DNA of 64,000 bases from assembly GCF_900101765.1 (NCBI RefSeq), contig NZ_LT627735.1, positions 2,635,501-2,699,500 on the forward strand. Direction: 5' to 3'. The position numbers and the translations under genes are program-made. The notes under the pieces were generated by a model. It ran no database searches. It had not been told where the DNA came from and saw only the letters and a list, made by a program, of their open reading frames with translations. Within the stretch, counting starts at the first letter, position 1. Every line of letters begins with the position of its first letter. This DNA comes from Nonlabens sp. Hel1_33_55. Lineage in GTDB: Bacteria > Bacteroidota > Bacteroidia > Flavobacteriales > Flavobacteriaceae. Shown here piece by piece: positions 51,475-59,774 of the stretch.

Positions 51475-53979
51475 ATGTTATCAAGTGAAAAGTCTACGTT
51501 TACTGCACTTGTCAAAGGAAATACTTTTTTTAAAGAAGTAATATCAAAACTTACTCTAGATCAAGATTTAAGCGAAGTTGAAAAAAGCTATATTTTATCA
51601 TGTGCACTTATTTTTCTTGATCGGTACAATAATGATCGGAGAAATAAAAGCTTCGCTGATTTTGCATATTATATAGTACTAAAATATTCTTTAAATTTTC
51701 AAGATTATAAACCTCTCTATGATTTTTCAGTTGAGTTTGGTTTTTTTCCTATTACTGATACTATTTTGAAAAATAATCTAATAGGAGAAACTAGTTTTAG
51801 AGATTTTGTGGTTGGGTTAAAACTTTTGGATTATGAGAAAGTAGTAGATGCACATTCAAAGTATGTTGAAACATTTGAACAAAATACTGAGAGAATCCAA
51901 TTTGTTCATGACAATTCTCAAGAGAAGAGTTTTTTAGCCCCTACTTCGTTTGGGAAAAGTTCAGTAATTGTAGAATACATTAGTTCATTAGAACAAAAGC
52001 AGAAAATTGCAATAATAGTACCTACAAAATCACTTTTGATGCAGACCTATAAAATGATTAGAGATGCAAACTTAGGATACAGGGTGTTGATGCATAATGA
52101 GATGTACAAAGATGAAGATAATTTCATCGCTATATTTACTCAAGAGCGAGCTTTAAGGCTTTTAAAATCTGCTGCAATAGCCTATGACTCGTTGATCATT
52201 GATGAAGCTCACAATATCTTTAAAAAAGATAATAGAAGTTTGTTATTGGCTAGATTGATTAGACTTAATAAGAATAGAAAAGAAAGCTGTAAAATTGTAT
52301 ACCTCTCTCCACTTATTGATACCGTTAACAGCTTAAAAATTAATTCTGAGCAAGAGATTAATTCTCACACCATTAATTTCAACATTAAATCTCCTGAAAT
52401 TTTTGAATTTTCTCTTGAAAACAAACTCCTAAAACACAATAGGTTTTTTATAAATGATAACAATACTGGTCTTTTTCTATCTAATTTTGAAAACCATTTT
52501 GATCTTATTCAAAAAACTTCAAAAAGTAAAAATTTTCTATATAACTACAGACCAGTTCATATTGAAGATTTAGCCAAAAACTTAGCGGGAATTGTTAATG
52601 ATAAAGAGAACAATTATTTAAAGGAAATTATAGCCATTCTGAAAGACGAAGTCCATGAAAAATTCTATTGTGTACCTCTATTAAAAAAGGGTATAATTTA
52701 TCTTCATGGAAAACTTCCGGACTTAATAAAAGAATACTTAGAGAAGAAATTTAAAGAAATACACGATATAAATTATGTTGTTGCTAACTCGGTCATTCTT
52801 GAAGGCATGAATTTGCCTGTAGACAATTTATATATCTTTAATACAAGAGGTTTGGGAGGTAAAGAACTTACTAATTTAATTGGTCGTGTTAATAGATTAA
52901 ATGAGATTTTTAAAAAGGGAAATAACCTCGCTAAGCTATTGCCTAGTGTATACTTTGTAAATAACAAATTATACAACATGCATGGAAATAATGCTTTAAA
53001 AATGTTCAATAAAATCAAACTCCTAAGGAATAGAACCTTTAGTGATATAATTGATAACCCTGTTTTGAATAAGTTTGACATTGAATCAATCAAAGATTCT
53101 GACAAAGATGCACAGCAAAAGAAACGCGATAAAGTTATCAAGCTCATAGAGTATGAAGATTTTTTAATAAAAGAAAACCTTACCCCTGAGGAAATATTAA
53201 AACAATATTTTATAGAGAATAGCTTTAGTATTTTTTATAACGACCTAGATTTTCTAGTTGATAAAATCCTTCAATCTATTAATAATTTAATCTATCTAAG
53301 TCCTGATTGGAATAGTAAAAATATTCTTGATAAAATTTTCACCGTATTTATTAAGGACTTTGCTGACAAAGATAATTTTATAATTGATTACGAGTTTTTT
53401 AGATTAAATGAAGAGAGCGCAAGAAACTACTACCACACACATATTGAGAATAGAAAAAAGTCTTTAAAAGAGAATATACAAATCGTTTTCAACTACCTTA
53501 AATCTAGAAAAAATTCAGAAAACTCTGAAGACCATATTTACTACATAGGCACAACTTACGGCGAGCAAACTTATCAATCTAACAAATACTTTAATGAGCT
53601 TAATAATTCCAAGGTAGCAATTAACTTAAAAGTAAAAAATGATGAAGAATTAGTCAATTATGCCATTGTGAAATTGAAGATTGAAGATGACTTTATAAGC
53701 TTCAAATTGAATAAGCTTATAGTATTTCTTTATGATTTTAATTTCATATCCAAAGATGAATATAATGAATATGTGTACGGCACTACTAATGAAGAAAAAA
53801 TAGAGCTTACTAAATTCGGGTTGACGATAGGTCTTATAGACCGTTTGACTAAAGACAAGCAATTAACAAACCTAAAATTTGACGAAAACAATAATCTAAC
53901 TTCAAATGAAAACTTTCAGGAATATTTAAAAACGTTGAATGATTTTCAACGCTTTGAGATTGAACGTTTCCTGTCTTGA
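51475..53979 (+). CDS. HamB-like superfamily 2 helicase
   Basis: 834 residues. An N-terminal helical domain (1-150) precedes Walker A FLAPTSFGKSS (residues 155-163), IIVPTKSLLMQT, DEAH at 243-246 in LIIDEAHNIFK, and motif VI TNLIGRVNRL. The PTSFGKS spelling is typical of HamB-type helicases. The C-terminal 330 residues are unique and AT-rich in coding. It begins 1 bp after the HamA-like gene, so the two form a unit. Its role in defence is inferred from the pairing and the neighbouring restriction system. Confidence 0.72.
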   Translation: MLSSEKSTFTALVKGNTFFKEVISKLTLDQDLSEVEKSYILSCALIFLDRYNNDRRNKSFADFAYYIVLKYSLNFQDYKPLYDFSVEFGFFPITDTILKNNLIGETSFRDFVVGLKLLDYEKVVDAHSKYVETFEQNTERIQFVHDNSQEKSFLAPTSFGKSSVIVEYISSLEQKQKIAIIVPTKSLLMQTYKMIRDANLGYRVLMHNEMYKDEDNFIAIFTQERALRLLKSAAIAYDSLIIDEAHNIFKKDNRSLLLARLIRLNKNRKESCKIVYLSPLIDTVNSLKINSEQEINSHTINFNIKSPEIFEFSLENKLLKHNRFFINDNNTGLFLSNFENHFDLIQKTSKSKNFLYNYRPVHIEDLAKNLAGIVNDKENNYLKEIIAILKDEVHEKFYCVPLLKKGIIYLHGKLPDLIKEYLEKKFKEIHDINYVVANSVILEGMNLPVDNLYIFNTRGLGGKELTNLIGRVNRLNEIFKKGNNLAKLLPSVYFVNNKLYNMHGNNALKMFNKIKLLRNRTFSDIIDNPVLNKFDIESIKDSDKDAQQKKRDKVIKLIEYEDFLIKENLTPEEILKQYFIENSFSIFYNDLDFLVDKILQSINNLIYLSPDWNSKNILDKIFTVFIKDFADKDNFIIDYEFFRLNEESARNYYHTHIENRKKSLKENIQIVFNYLKSRKNSENSEDHIYYIGTTYGEQTYQSNKYFNELNNSKVAINLKVKNDEELVNYAIVKLKIEDDFISFKLNKLIVFLYDFNFISKDEYNEYVYGTTNEEKIELTKFGLTIGLIDRLTKDKQLTNLKFDENNNLTSNENFQEYLKTLNDFQRFEIERFLS

Positions 53980-54004
53980 AGAAAATTTACCATGATCAAT
54001 ATTT

Positions 54005-54727
54005 ATGTTTGACAATAAATCAATAGAGCATTTAGGGCACTACGTATATGTGCTAATTCATCCTGAAACAAATGCACCTTTTTATATAGGAATGGGTTCA
54101 AGTAATAGAGTGTTTGACCACAAGAATGATGCTTTAAGAACAAGAGATGAAAGTCTGAAACTAGATACAATTAGAAAGATTAAAGACTTAGGTCTAGAGG
54201 TCAATCATATTATTGTCAGGCATGGACTCAATAGAAAAGAAGCATTAGAAGTAGAAGCTTCTTTGATTGACTTTGGAAATTATTTAGGTTTTGATTTGTC
54301 CAATATTGCTAGTGGACATCATGTAGGAAGTAAAGGTTTAATGACTAGTGACGAAATCATAAGGTTGCATAACGCCCAACCTCTTTATGAACTTCATCAT
54401 TCTGCAATTATCATCAATATTAATAAAAATTATTTCAGAGGAAATTCTAGCGATGCTATTTATCAAGCTACTAAGCAATCTTGGGTGATAGCGGCACATA
54501 GAAGAAATACTATCAAATACGCACTAGCTGAGTACTCTGGGATCATTATAGAGGTATTTGAAATAGAAGATTGGTACTCCATTCATGTTCCAAATAAGAA
54601 AAGACAGAATCGTTGGGGATTTAATGGCAAAATTGCACCAAATGTTGTAAGAGATCTATATATCAACAAGACCATTGCTCACACGAAGAAAAGAGGTGCC
54701 GCAAACCCAATCAAATACACACTATAA
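54005..54727 (+). CDS. LEM-3-like GIY-YIG domain protein
   Basis: 240 residues. HYVYVLIHPETNAPFYIGMGSSNRVFDHKNDA at the start is a GIY-YIG core of the LEM-3-like group (VYVLI...FYIG, with R downstream), followed by RKEALEVEASLIDFGNYLG (the glutamate helix). The C-terminal half repeats KQSWVIAAHRRNTIKYALAEYSG and ends KTIAHTKKRGAANPIKYTL. Such genes are common in bacterial accessory islands. Uninterrupted, standard code (TGG used for Trp). Confidence 0.75.
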   Translation: MFDNKSIEHLGHYVYVLIHPETNAPFYIGMGSSNRVFDHKNDALRTRDESLKLDTIRKIKDLGLEVNHIIVRHGLNRKEALEVEASLIDFGNYLGFDLSNIASGHHVGSKGLMTSDEIIRLHNAQPLYELHHSAIIININKNYFRGNSSDAIYQATKQSWVIAAHRRNTIKYALAEYSGIIIEVFEIEDWYSIHVPNKKRQNRWGFNGKIAPNVVRDLYINKTIAHTKKRGAANPIKYTL

Positions 54728-54768
54728 TCACTCCGCCAATTAATAATATAGAAATAGAATTTAGTTCT

Positions 54769-55148
54769 TTGCTAAATAAGGCTGTAGAATTTGCAAAGGA
54801 TTCTAATGATGCAGTTAATACAAACGGCGCTCCCATAATAAACATTAAAGGAGTAGGGATTGTGTACTTCTTATACCTCTACGAAACAGATATCAAAGAA
54901 ACTTCGTTGGTTTATATAGGCAAATCAAAAGGTACTTGTTTAAAACAAGGGTACGCAATCATATTTTCAAAAAGCATCCCAGAACTGGTTCAAAACTGGC
55001 TAATGTACAGAAGGAAATAGCGAAGGGGAATACTATAAAAATGAAATATTTAAAAATTACTCCAGATTCTTTTAGAAACACGCTTGAAGAAGAGCTTATT
55101 AATCATTTTAGACCTTCTTGGAATATTCAAAAGCAAAGTAAGAAATAG
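54769..55148 (+). pseudogene. Frameshifted GIY-YIG gene
   Basis: The first frame (from TTG 54,769) contains IVYFLYLYETDIKETSLVYIGKSKGT, a GIY-YIG start. The matching rest, FKTRVRNHIFKKHPRTG... to EELINHFRPSWNIQKQ, is in a different frame from about 54,936. Adding one base in the T-run near 54,933-54,940 would join them into a protein of about 126 residues with the conserved E-x-x-L-I-x-x-F-x-P-x-x-N end. No ATG start is seen. Either decayed or a sequencing error in a short T run. Confidence 0.6.
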
Positions 55149-55161
55149 AAGACTCTAACAG

Positions 55162-55761
55162 CTAAATATTATTCATAAGAACGTCAAATACAAACTCCCA
55201 TTTCAATCCTTTAGGTTTGGACTTTTTCCAAAAACCTCGTTTCTGATCTATCTTTTTAAAATAGAGATTTAATTTTGAGGCATAACTACTAGCTTCGGTA
55301 CTTACTCGTTTAGGAAGTATTTTAGGTTTACTATCATTTAGAGGCTTAGGTAAAAACTCTTTTGCAACTTCAATATTCGTGATGCTATTAAGCCTACTTA
55401 ATAATACTGGAAGATTCCTATTAGAAATATTATGAAACTCATCTACAAGTAAACCTTGTATTTCGATAAGTAACTCCATTTCAGAGAAAGAAGTTTCAAA
55501 GATTGAAAAGTTTTTGTCAGAATATTTATAGACTCCATTTTTAACTACAATAGGTGCATTGAAACTTAAAATATCACTTCTGAGCACTCTTAGATCATTT
55601 CGTATAGTTCTTTCAGAAACGCCACCTTTCTTTCCTGTAGCTTCATTTAAAGCTGTTGAGCATTGCTTTATTAAATACTGCATATCAGATGAAACTAATG
55701 TGTTTCTTAGACACTTATCTATAGTCTTATATCTGATTAGGGCATTGAGATTTACAGGCAT
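55162..55761 (-). CDS. WYL-type transcription regulator, N-terminal half only
   Basis: 199 residues. The N-terminal 90 (MPVNLNALIRYKTIDKCLRN; GGVSERTIRNDLRVLRSD, KYSDKNFSI) match the DNA-binding winged-helix of Bacteroidota WYL regulators that often sit in defence islands. The usual WYL ligand domain that follows is missing: after residue 130 there is a Pro/Lys-rich stretch and a short C terminus. It reads against the cargo genes. It could be a truncated or a specialised repressor. Confidence 0.68.
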   Translation of the reverse strand: MPVNLNALIRYKTIDKCLRNTLVSSDMQYLIKQCSTALNEATGKKGGVSERTIRNDLRVLRSDILSFNAPIVVKNGVYKYSDKNFSIFETSFSEMELLIEIQGLLVDEFHNISNRNLPVLLSRLNSITNIEVAKEFLPKPLNDSKPKILPKRVSTEASSYASKLNLYFKKIDQKRGFWKKSKPKGLKWEFVFDVLMNNI

Positions 55762-55853
55762 ATAAAATTTTGAAATTGCAGATAGGCTGCAAAATTATTT
55801 GCGTTGTTTGTATTTCAATCATCAGAAAAAAAATAACTAACTAATTACAAATT

Positions 55854-56660
55854 ATGAAACAAATCAAAATTATTGCAATAATACTGTTTACCATCATTTT
55901 ATCATATTCTTGCACATCAGAAGATGAAATGGAAGATCCAAATAATGGAGGTAATCAATCTGCAAACCTCAAAGTTATTAAATCGATTTCTCAAAGTCAA
56001 TTTGGAAACCTCAATATTCAATTACAAAACGATCGAATATCACGGTTTTACAGTGCTGGTACCACATTCTACCATCACGTAAATTATGATGGCACAGACC
56101 GAATTCAAAACATTTATATTGCGGGAACAGGCAATACAAATCTACCATTTCAAGATTTTAATTATGATTACATTTCTGACAGTAATCGAAGTCCATCTGT
56201 TTTTTTTAATTATAATGGTTTGAATATAGATGAAATCACCTCTTTTAATTTGGGAGATTTAGAATTTATCTATGACCAGCAAAACCGTTTAGAAGAATTT
56301 ATTTTGGATGGTCTGAGATTTCAATTTTTGTTTGAACAAGGAGAAAACCCTATCGCTGTTTTAGTCAATAGGGTGGTAGATACTTCTCAACCTACAAGGT
56401 ATGAATTAACATTTGATGATAAAGTAAATCCATTTTATACAATTTGGAAGAGTTACGGTTTACCATTAAACTTAGCTTATGGTGATCTGCCTGATGATAC
56501 GTTTGTATTTTTCCCTAACAATTTAATTGTCAAAGAAAATTTACAGTCGCAAGATATTTTTAGAATCAATTATCAATATGATGATGAAGATCATCCAACA
56601 TTCTACAGGTATACGGATGATCAAGGAAGAACCAGATCGGGCTTTTTTGATTATTATTAG
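55854..56660 (+). CDS. Lipoprotein, unknown function
   Basis: 268 residues with signal peptide and lipobox (LSYSCTSEDE), then a Gly/Asn-rich linker and a beta-rich domain with repeated YD/FDY-like strands (YHHVNYDGTDRI; LEFIYDQQNRLEEF), resembling the RHS/YD-type DUF4595 lipoproteins of Bacteroidota. It starts 93 bp from the divergent regulator gene. Confidence 0.65.
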   Translation: MKQIKIIAIILFTIILSYSCTSEDEMEDPNNGGNQSANLKVIKSISQSQFGNLNIQLQNDRISRFYSAGTTFYHHVNYDGTDRIQNIYIAGTGNTNLPFQDFNYDYISDSNRSPSVFFNYNGLNIDEITSFNLGDLEFIYDQQNRLEEFILDGLRFQFLFEQGENPIAVLVNRVVDTSQPTRYELTFDDKVNPFYTIWKSYGLPLNLAYGDLPDDTFVFFPNNLIVKENLQSQDIFRINYQYDDEDHPTFYRYTDDQGRTRSGFFDYY

Positions 56661-56713
56661 TAACAAGCAATACAATTATTGTCTTAGCCTGAGAGAGATT
56701 TATATAATATAAG

Positions 56714-57028
56714 ATGAGAAACAATAAACAAGAAAAGAATATTGATAGAGAAACAAAGCCTGATGATGATATAGACATCAAAAAGGAAATGACGCATAAG
56801 TTATATTCTAATTTGATGAATCAAATTGAAGTATTGTTTGGATATAATGTTTTGGATTCTCAACTAGAAGACGATTCCGATATCAAATCACACATTGACC
56901 AATCTACCAAGCTGTTCAAATTTGCACTTACCACCAAAAAAGAAGATTTAGGACTATCAAGCGAGGATATAGATAATCTTATTGATAAAGTTTCTTCTAA
57001 TGTTTACAATCAAATTTTTGATGACTAG
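56714..57028 (+). CDS. Small acidic protein, unknown function
   Basis: 104 residues, MRNNKQEKNIDRETKPDDDI at the start, very charged and probably helical; no family recognised. It lies 53 bp after the lipoprotein gene, within the right end of the element. Confidence 0.55.
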   Translation: MRNNKQEKNIDRETKPDDDIDIKKEMTHKLYSNLMNQIEVLFGYNVLDSQLEDDSDIKSHIDQSTKLFKFALTTKKEDLGLSSEDIDNLIDKVSSNVYNQIFDD

Positions 57029-57138
57029 AGATCTCACAATAAATCATTGTTAAGGGAGCAATTATTAGGTTTTACGTATGACATTTAATCATAAAAAGCA
57101 ACTGCAGTGAGAGTGTTCAAAATATAACTATAAAAAAT

Positions 57139-57294
57139 ATGAGTAATAAATCACACAATACCACGATAATCGTTGGACTAATCATTATAGTAGTTTCCTT
57201 TGCTTTTGCGGCTTCTAATACCATAGTATTTCTATCACTATTAGTTGTCGGAGGTGCATGCATTTTTTTAGGTATGAAAGACTTAGATAATTAG
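57139..57294 (+). CDS. 51-residue membrane protein
   Basis: ATG at 57,139, TAG ending at 57,294. The product has two hydrophobic segments (TIIVGLIIIVVSFAFAAS and IVFLSLLVVGGACIFLG) and a short charged C-terminus. Last gene before the right attachment site. No family assigned; coding status rests on the clear hydrophobic pattern. Confidence 0.6.
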   Translation: MSNKSHNTTIIVGLIIIVVSFAFAASNTIVFLSLLVVGGACIFLGMKDLDN

Positions 57295-57348
57295 CAGCTT
57301 TTAGTGACAAATCGTTTATTTTTATTATAATAAATAACATTAAAATAA

Positions 57349-57367
57349 GACACAATACGGATACCCT
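57349..57367 (+). repeat. Candidate integrase arm-type sites, right
   Basis: GACACAATAC (inverse of the left 37,496-37,505) directly followed by GGATACCCT (same orientation as 37,462-37,470), 45 bp inside attR. Confidence 0.45.
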
Positions 57368-57411
57368 AATGATCTAAAAGCTAATAAACCTAATGTAATT
57401 GGGATAACTCA

Positions 57412-57441
57412 GTCCTTGGTTCGAGCCCAAGAAGAGGAGCA
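57412..57441 (+). repeat. Right attachment site (attR)
   Basis: Identical to 37,322-37,351: the T-arm and acceptor stem of tRNA-Asn without the rest of the gene. It marks where the original tRNA 3' end lay before insertion. Confidence 0.92.
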
Positions 57442-57442
57442 G

Positions 57443-57472
57443 AAAGCCGTTCAGAGATGAACGGCTTTTTTG
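57443..57472 (+). terminator. Original chromosomal terminator of tRNA-Asn
   Basis: AAAGCCGTTC/GAACGGCTTT stem with a 6-base loop and T-run directly after attR. Before integration it would have followed tRNA-Asn. Confidence 0.85.
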
Positions 57473-57536
57473 TGTTTTAAAGCGAAAGTTTAAAAAATGA
57501 GAATTGACAACTTTTCAATCTTTCTTAAATTGTTGA

Positions 57537-57821
57537 ATGTCTCATACAGTATACATTCTTTATTCCAATTGTCTCGACCGATATTATATCGGTGAAACTG
57601 CAGAAATAAAAAAGAGGCTTGACTTCCATAAAAATTCGCCTACGCAAAAATTTACTGGAAAAGCAGATGACTGGGAACTGTTCTTTGAATTTGATTGTGA
57701 ATCAAAAATGCTAGCCAAAAAGATTGAGGCACATATCAAAAGAATGAAAAGCCGAAAGTATATTCAAGACATTAAAACGTATCCCGAAATAATTCTTCGT
57801 CTCAAAGCTAAATATTCTTAA
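57537..57821 (+). CDS. Small GIY-YIG nuclease-family protein
   Basis: 94 residues made of a single GIY-YIG domain: HTVYILYSNCLDRYYIGETA, then KRLDFHKNSP (R/H helix) and AKKIEAHIKRMKSRKYI with the conserved Glu. This is the YhbQ/UvrC-like 'short' type, frequently found beside tRNA and rRNA genes in flavobacteria. It lies just outside attR, so it belongs to the chromosome. Function unknown. Confidence 0.82.
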   Translation: MSHTVYILYSNCLDRYYIGETAEIKKRLDFHKNSPTQKFTGKADDWELFFEFDCESKMLAKKIEAHIKRMKSRKYIQDIKTYPEIILRLKAKYS

Positions 57822-57980
57822 TCACGTTGAACCCACGGCTTCATAGCATAGAAATTCAACCAGCCTAAATTGATAATCCAGCCCTAGATTTCCATTTTCA
57901 GATTCCCTATATTTACGTTAAGTGCAAATACTTTCAATCCATTACTCAAGTAATTGGATTTCAATATATAACATAGGAGA

Positions 57981-59270
57981 ATGAGCTGTAATAGTTGTGG
58001 AACTGGTGATAGCGCACCAGGTGGATGTAAGAATCACGGTACCTGTGGTACCTCAGGATGTAATAAACTTACTGTTTTTGATTGGCTGGCTAACATGGAA
58101 CTACCAGAAGGCCAGGAAATGTTTCCCTATGTTGAAGTAAGATTTAAGAACAGCCGCAAAGAGTTCTTTCACAATCATGAGAATCTACCATTAAAAATAG
58201 GCGATGTCGTGGCCACGCAATGCGCTACTGGCCATGATATGGGCATTGTCACACTAACCGGCGAGTTGGTACGCGTTCAAATGAAACGCAAGCGCGTCAA
58301 ATTAGATAGCGATGAGGTTCTCCAGATTTACCGCGTTGCCAATCAGAATGATATTGATAAATGGAAGGAAGCTCGCGGTCGTGAGGATGAGATGAAGATC
58401 AAAGCACGTGAGATCGCGATCAGATTGAATCTTAAGATGAAGATTTCTGATATTGAATTCCAAGGTGATGGTTCTAAAGCTACTTTTTTCTACACCGCAG
58501 ACCAGCGTGTGGATTTCAGGGAATTGATCAGGGAATATGCAGGAACCTTCCGTACGCGTATTGAGATGCGGCAGATAGGTTTGCGACAGGAAGCAGCAAG
58601 ATTGGGCGGTATAGGGTCCTGTGGCCGTGAATTATGTTGCAGCACCTGGCTGACAGATTTTAGATCAGTTACAACAAGCGCGGCACGTTATCAGAACCTT
58701 TCTTTGAATCCTCAAAAGTTAGCAGGACAGTGTGGAAAACTTAAATGCTGTCTCAACTATGAGTTGGACTCATATATGGATGCACTGAGCAACTTCCCAA
58801 AACAAAACCAAAAGCTTTATACAGATAAAGGAGTCGCGCTTTGCCAAAAAGTAGACATCTTCAAAGGCCTGATGTGGTACTGCTACGACGGCGAGTGGAT
58901 GAACTGGCACACGTTGACTACAGATCAAGTACACGAGATCGTTGCTAAAAACAAGGCAAAAGAAAAGGTGGCAGGTATTGAAGAATACGCTAGAGAGCTC
59001 GTTATAGAAGAAAAAGTAAGCTTTGAAAATGTAGTAGGTCAGGATAGCCTCACCAGATTTGATAACAAATCTAGCGGTGCTAAAAGCAAGCGTAAAAAGC
59101 GACGTAACAACCGTAATAAGAAGAAAGCTCCAGCGGGCAATAAACCTGCCGTTAAAGCAGATGGGCAAAGCAATAAAAGCCCAAACTCCAACCAGAATAA
59201 GTCCACCAAACCTCGCAGGAATAAAAGCCGCAAGCCTAAACCTGGAAATACAAACAACGACAAGAAATAG
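57981..59270 (+). CDS. ricT: PSP1 domain protein, RicT/YaaT-like
   Basis: 429 residues. A Cys-rich N terminus (MSCNSCGTGDSAPGGCKNHG, six Cys in the first 28) precedes the PSP1 domain (VRFKNSRKEFF; GHDMGIVTLTGELV; IEMRQIGLRQEAARLGGIGS; CGRELCCSTW; GQCGKLKCCLNYEL), whose cysteines can hold Fe-S clusters in RicT. The last 80 residues are Lys/Arg/Asn-rich and disordered. gldH follows with no gap; the pairing with gldH and a PBP is seen in other flavobacteria. Confidence 0.85.
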   Translation: MSCNSCGTGDSAPGGCKNHGTCGTSGCNKLTVFDWLANMELPEGQEMFPYVEVRFKNSRKEFFHNHENLPLKIGDVVATQCATGHDMGIVTLTGELVRVQMKRKRVKLDSDEVLQIYRVANQNDIDKWKEARGREDEMKIKAREIAIRLNLKMKISDIEFQGDGSKATFFYTADQRVDFRELIREYAGTFRTRIEMRQIGLRQEAARLGGIGSCGRELCCSTWLTDFRSVTTSAARYQNLSLNPQKLAGQCGKLKCCLNYELDSYMDALSNFPKQNQKLYTDKGVALCQKVDIFKGLMWYCYDGEWMNWHTLTTDQVHEIVAKNKAKEKVAGIEEYARELVIEEKVSFENVVGQDSLTRFDNKSSGAKSKRKKRRNNRNKKKAPAGNKPAVKADGQSNKSPNSNQNKSTKPRRNKSRKPKPGNTNNDKK

Positions 59271-59774
59271 ATGAAGCCGCAGCATCGCCTTACTATTTTT
59301 ATACTGGTAATGTTTGCAATCACTGGATGTGACGACAATCTGGTGGCGACAGACAACATTTCTTTTGATAGCGCTGCCTGGCCGGCAAATGAACCAGTCG
59401 AGTTTATGATTGAGCCTGTGGACACCATCAGCGATTATCAGATATATTTGAATATGCGCAACAATAAGGCGTATGCATTCAAAAACCTGTGGTTGATCAC
59501 GCAAATGAAATTTCCGCAGGGAAAGATCGTTACAGATACATTGGAGTATGCGATGGCAGATGCGAGAGGTGCATTTTTAGGCACTGGCAGCGATGTCGTT
59601 GAAAATAAGTTAACATATAAGAAGGGATTCCGCTTTCGCGAAAGCGGAACATACCAACTTACCCTACAACAAGCCATGAGAAAAAGTGGTAGTGCAACAC
59701 CATTACCACAACTGGAAGGTGTGCTGGATGTAGGATATAGTATTGAAAAAAATAGTCAAGATGGCAGCAACTAA
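59271..59774 (+). CDS. gldH: Gliding motility lipoprotein GldH
   Basis: 167-residue lipoprotein (lipobox ITGC at the signal end). Family features: FDSAAWPANEPVEFMIEPVD and YLNMRNNKAYAFKNLWLIT, with GAFLGTGSDVVENKLTYKKG. GldH is needed for flavobacterial gliding and acts in the envelope with the type IX secretion/gliding machinery. A perfect 22-bp palindrome (59,628-59,649) is read as RFRES. Its 3' end overlaps the start of the PBP by 14 bp. Confidence 0.88.
   Translation: MKPQHRLTIFILVMFAITGCDDNLVATDNISFDSAAWPANEPVEFMIEPVDTISDYQIYLNMRNNKAYAFKNLWLITQMKFPQGKIVTDTLEYAMADARGAFLGTGSDVVENKLTYKKGFRFRESGTYQLTLQQAMRKSGSATPLPQLEGVLDVGYSIEKNSQDGSN
59628..59649. repeat. Dispersed palindrome copy, in gldH
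   Basis: Perfect palindrome over 22 bp (core 59,631-59,646); read RFRES. Confidence 0.85.

Larger units (their letters stand above)
37322..57441. mobile_element. Integrative element of about 20.1 kb inserted in tRNA-Asn, with defence cargo
   Basis: Bounded by a perfect 30-bp direct repeat of the tRNA-Asn 3' end (37,322-37,351 and 57,412-57,441). A tyrosine integrase begins 181 bp inside the left boundary and points inward. Contents in order: integrase, two unknowns, RecA-like ATPase, DUF3871, a TGA-interrupted polymerase-like gene and GIY-YIG gene, unknowns, type III Mod and Res, a Hachiman-like pair, GIY-YIG genes, a WYL-type regulator fragment, a lipoprotein and small ORFs. I see no relaxase, coupling protein, capsid or terminase, so it may be mobilised by helpers or be a phage satellite or relic. 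Confidence 0.9.

Noticed and set aside
57412..57441. Second tRNA-Asn gene
   Set aside because: Only the T-arm and acceptor 3' strand are present; it is the attR copy, not a gene.
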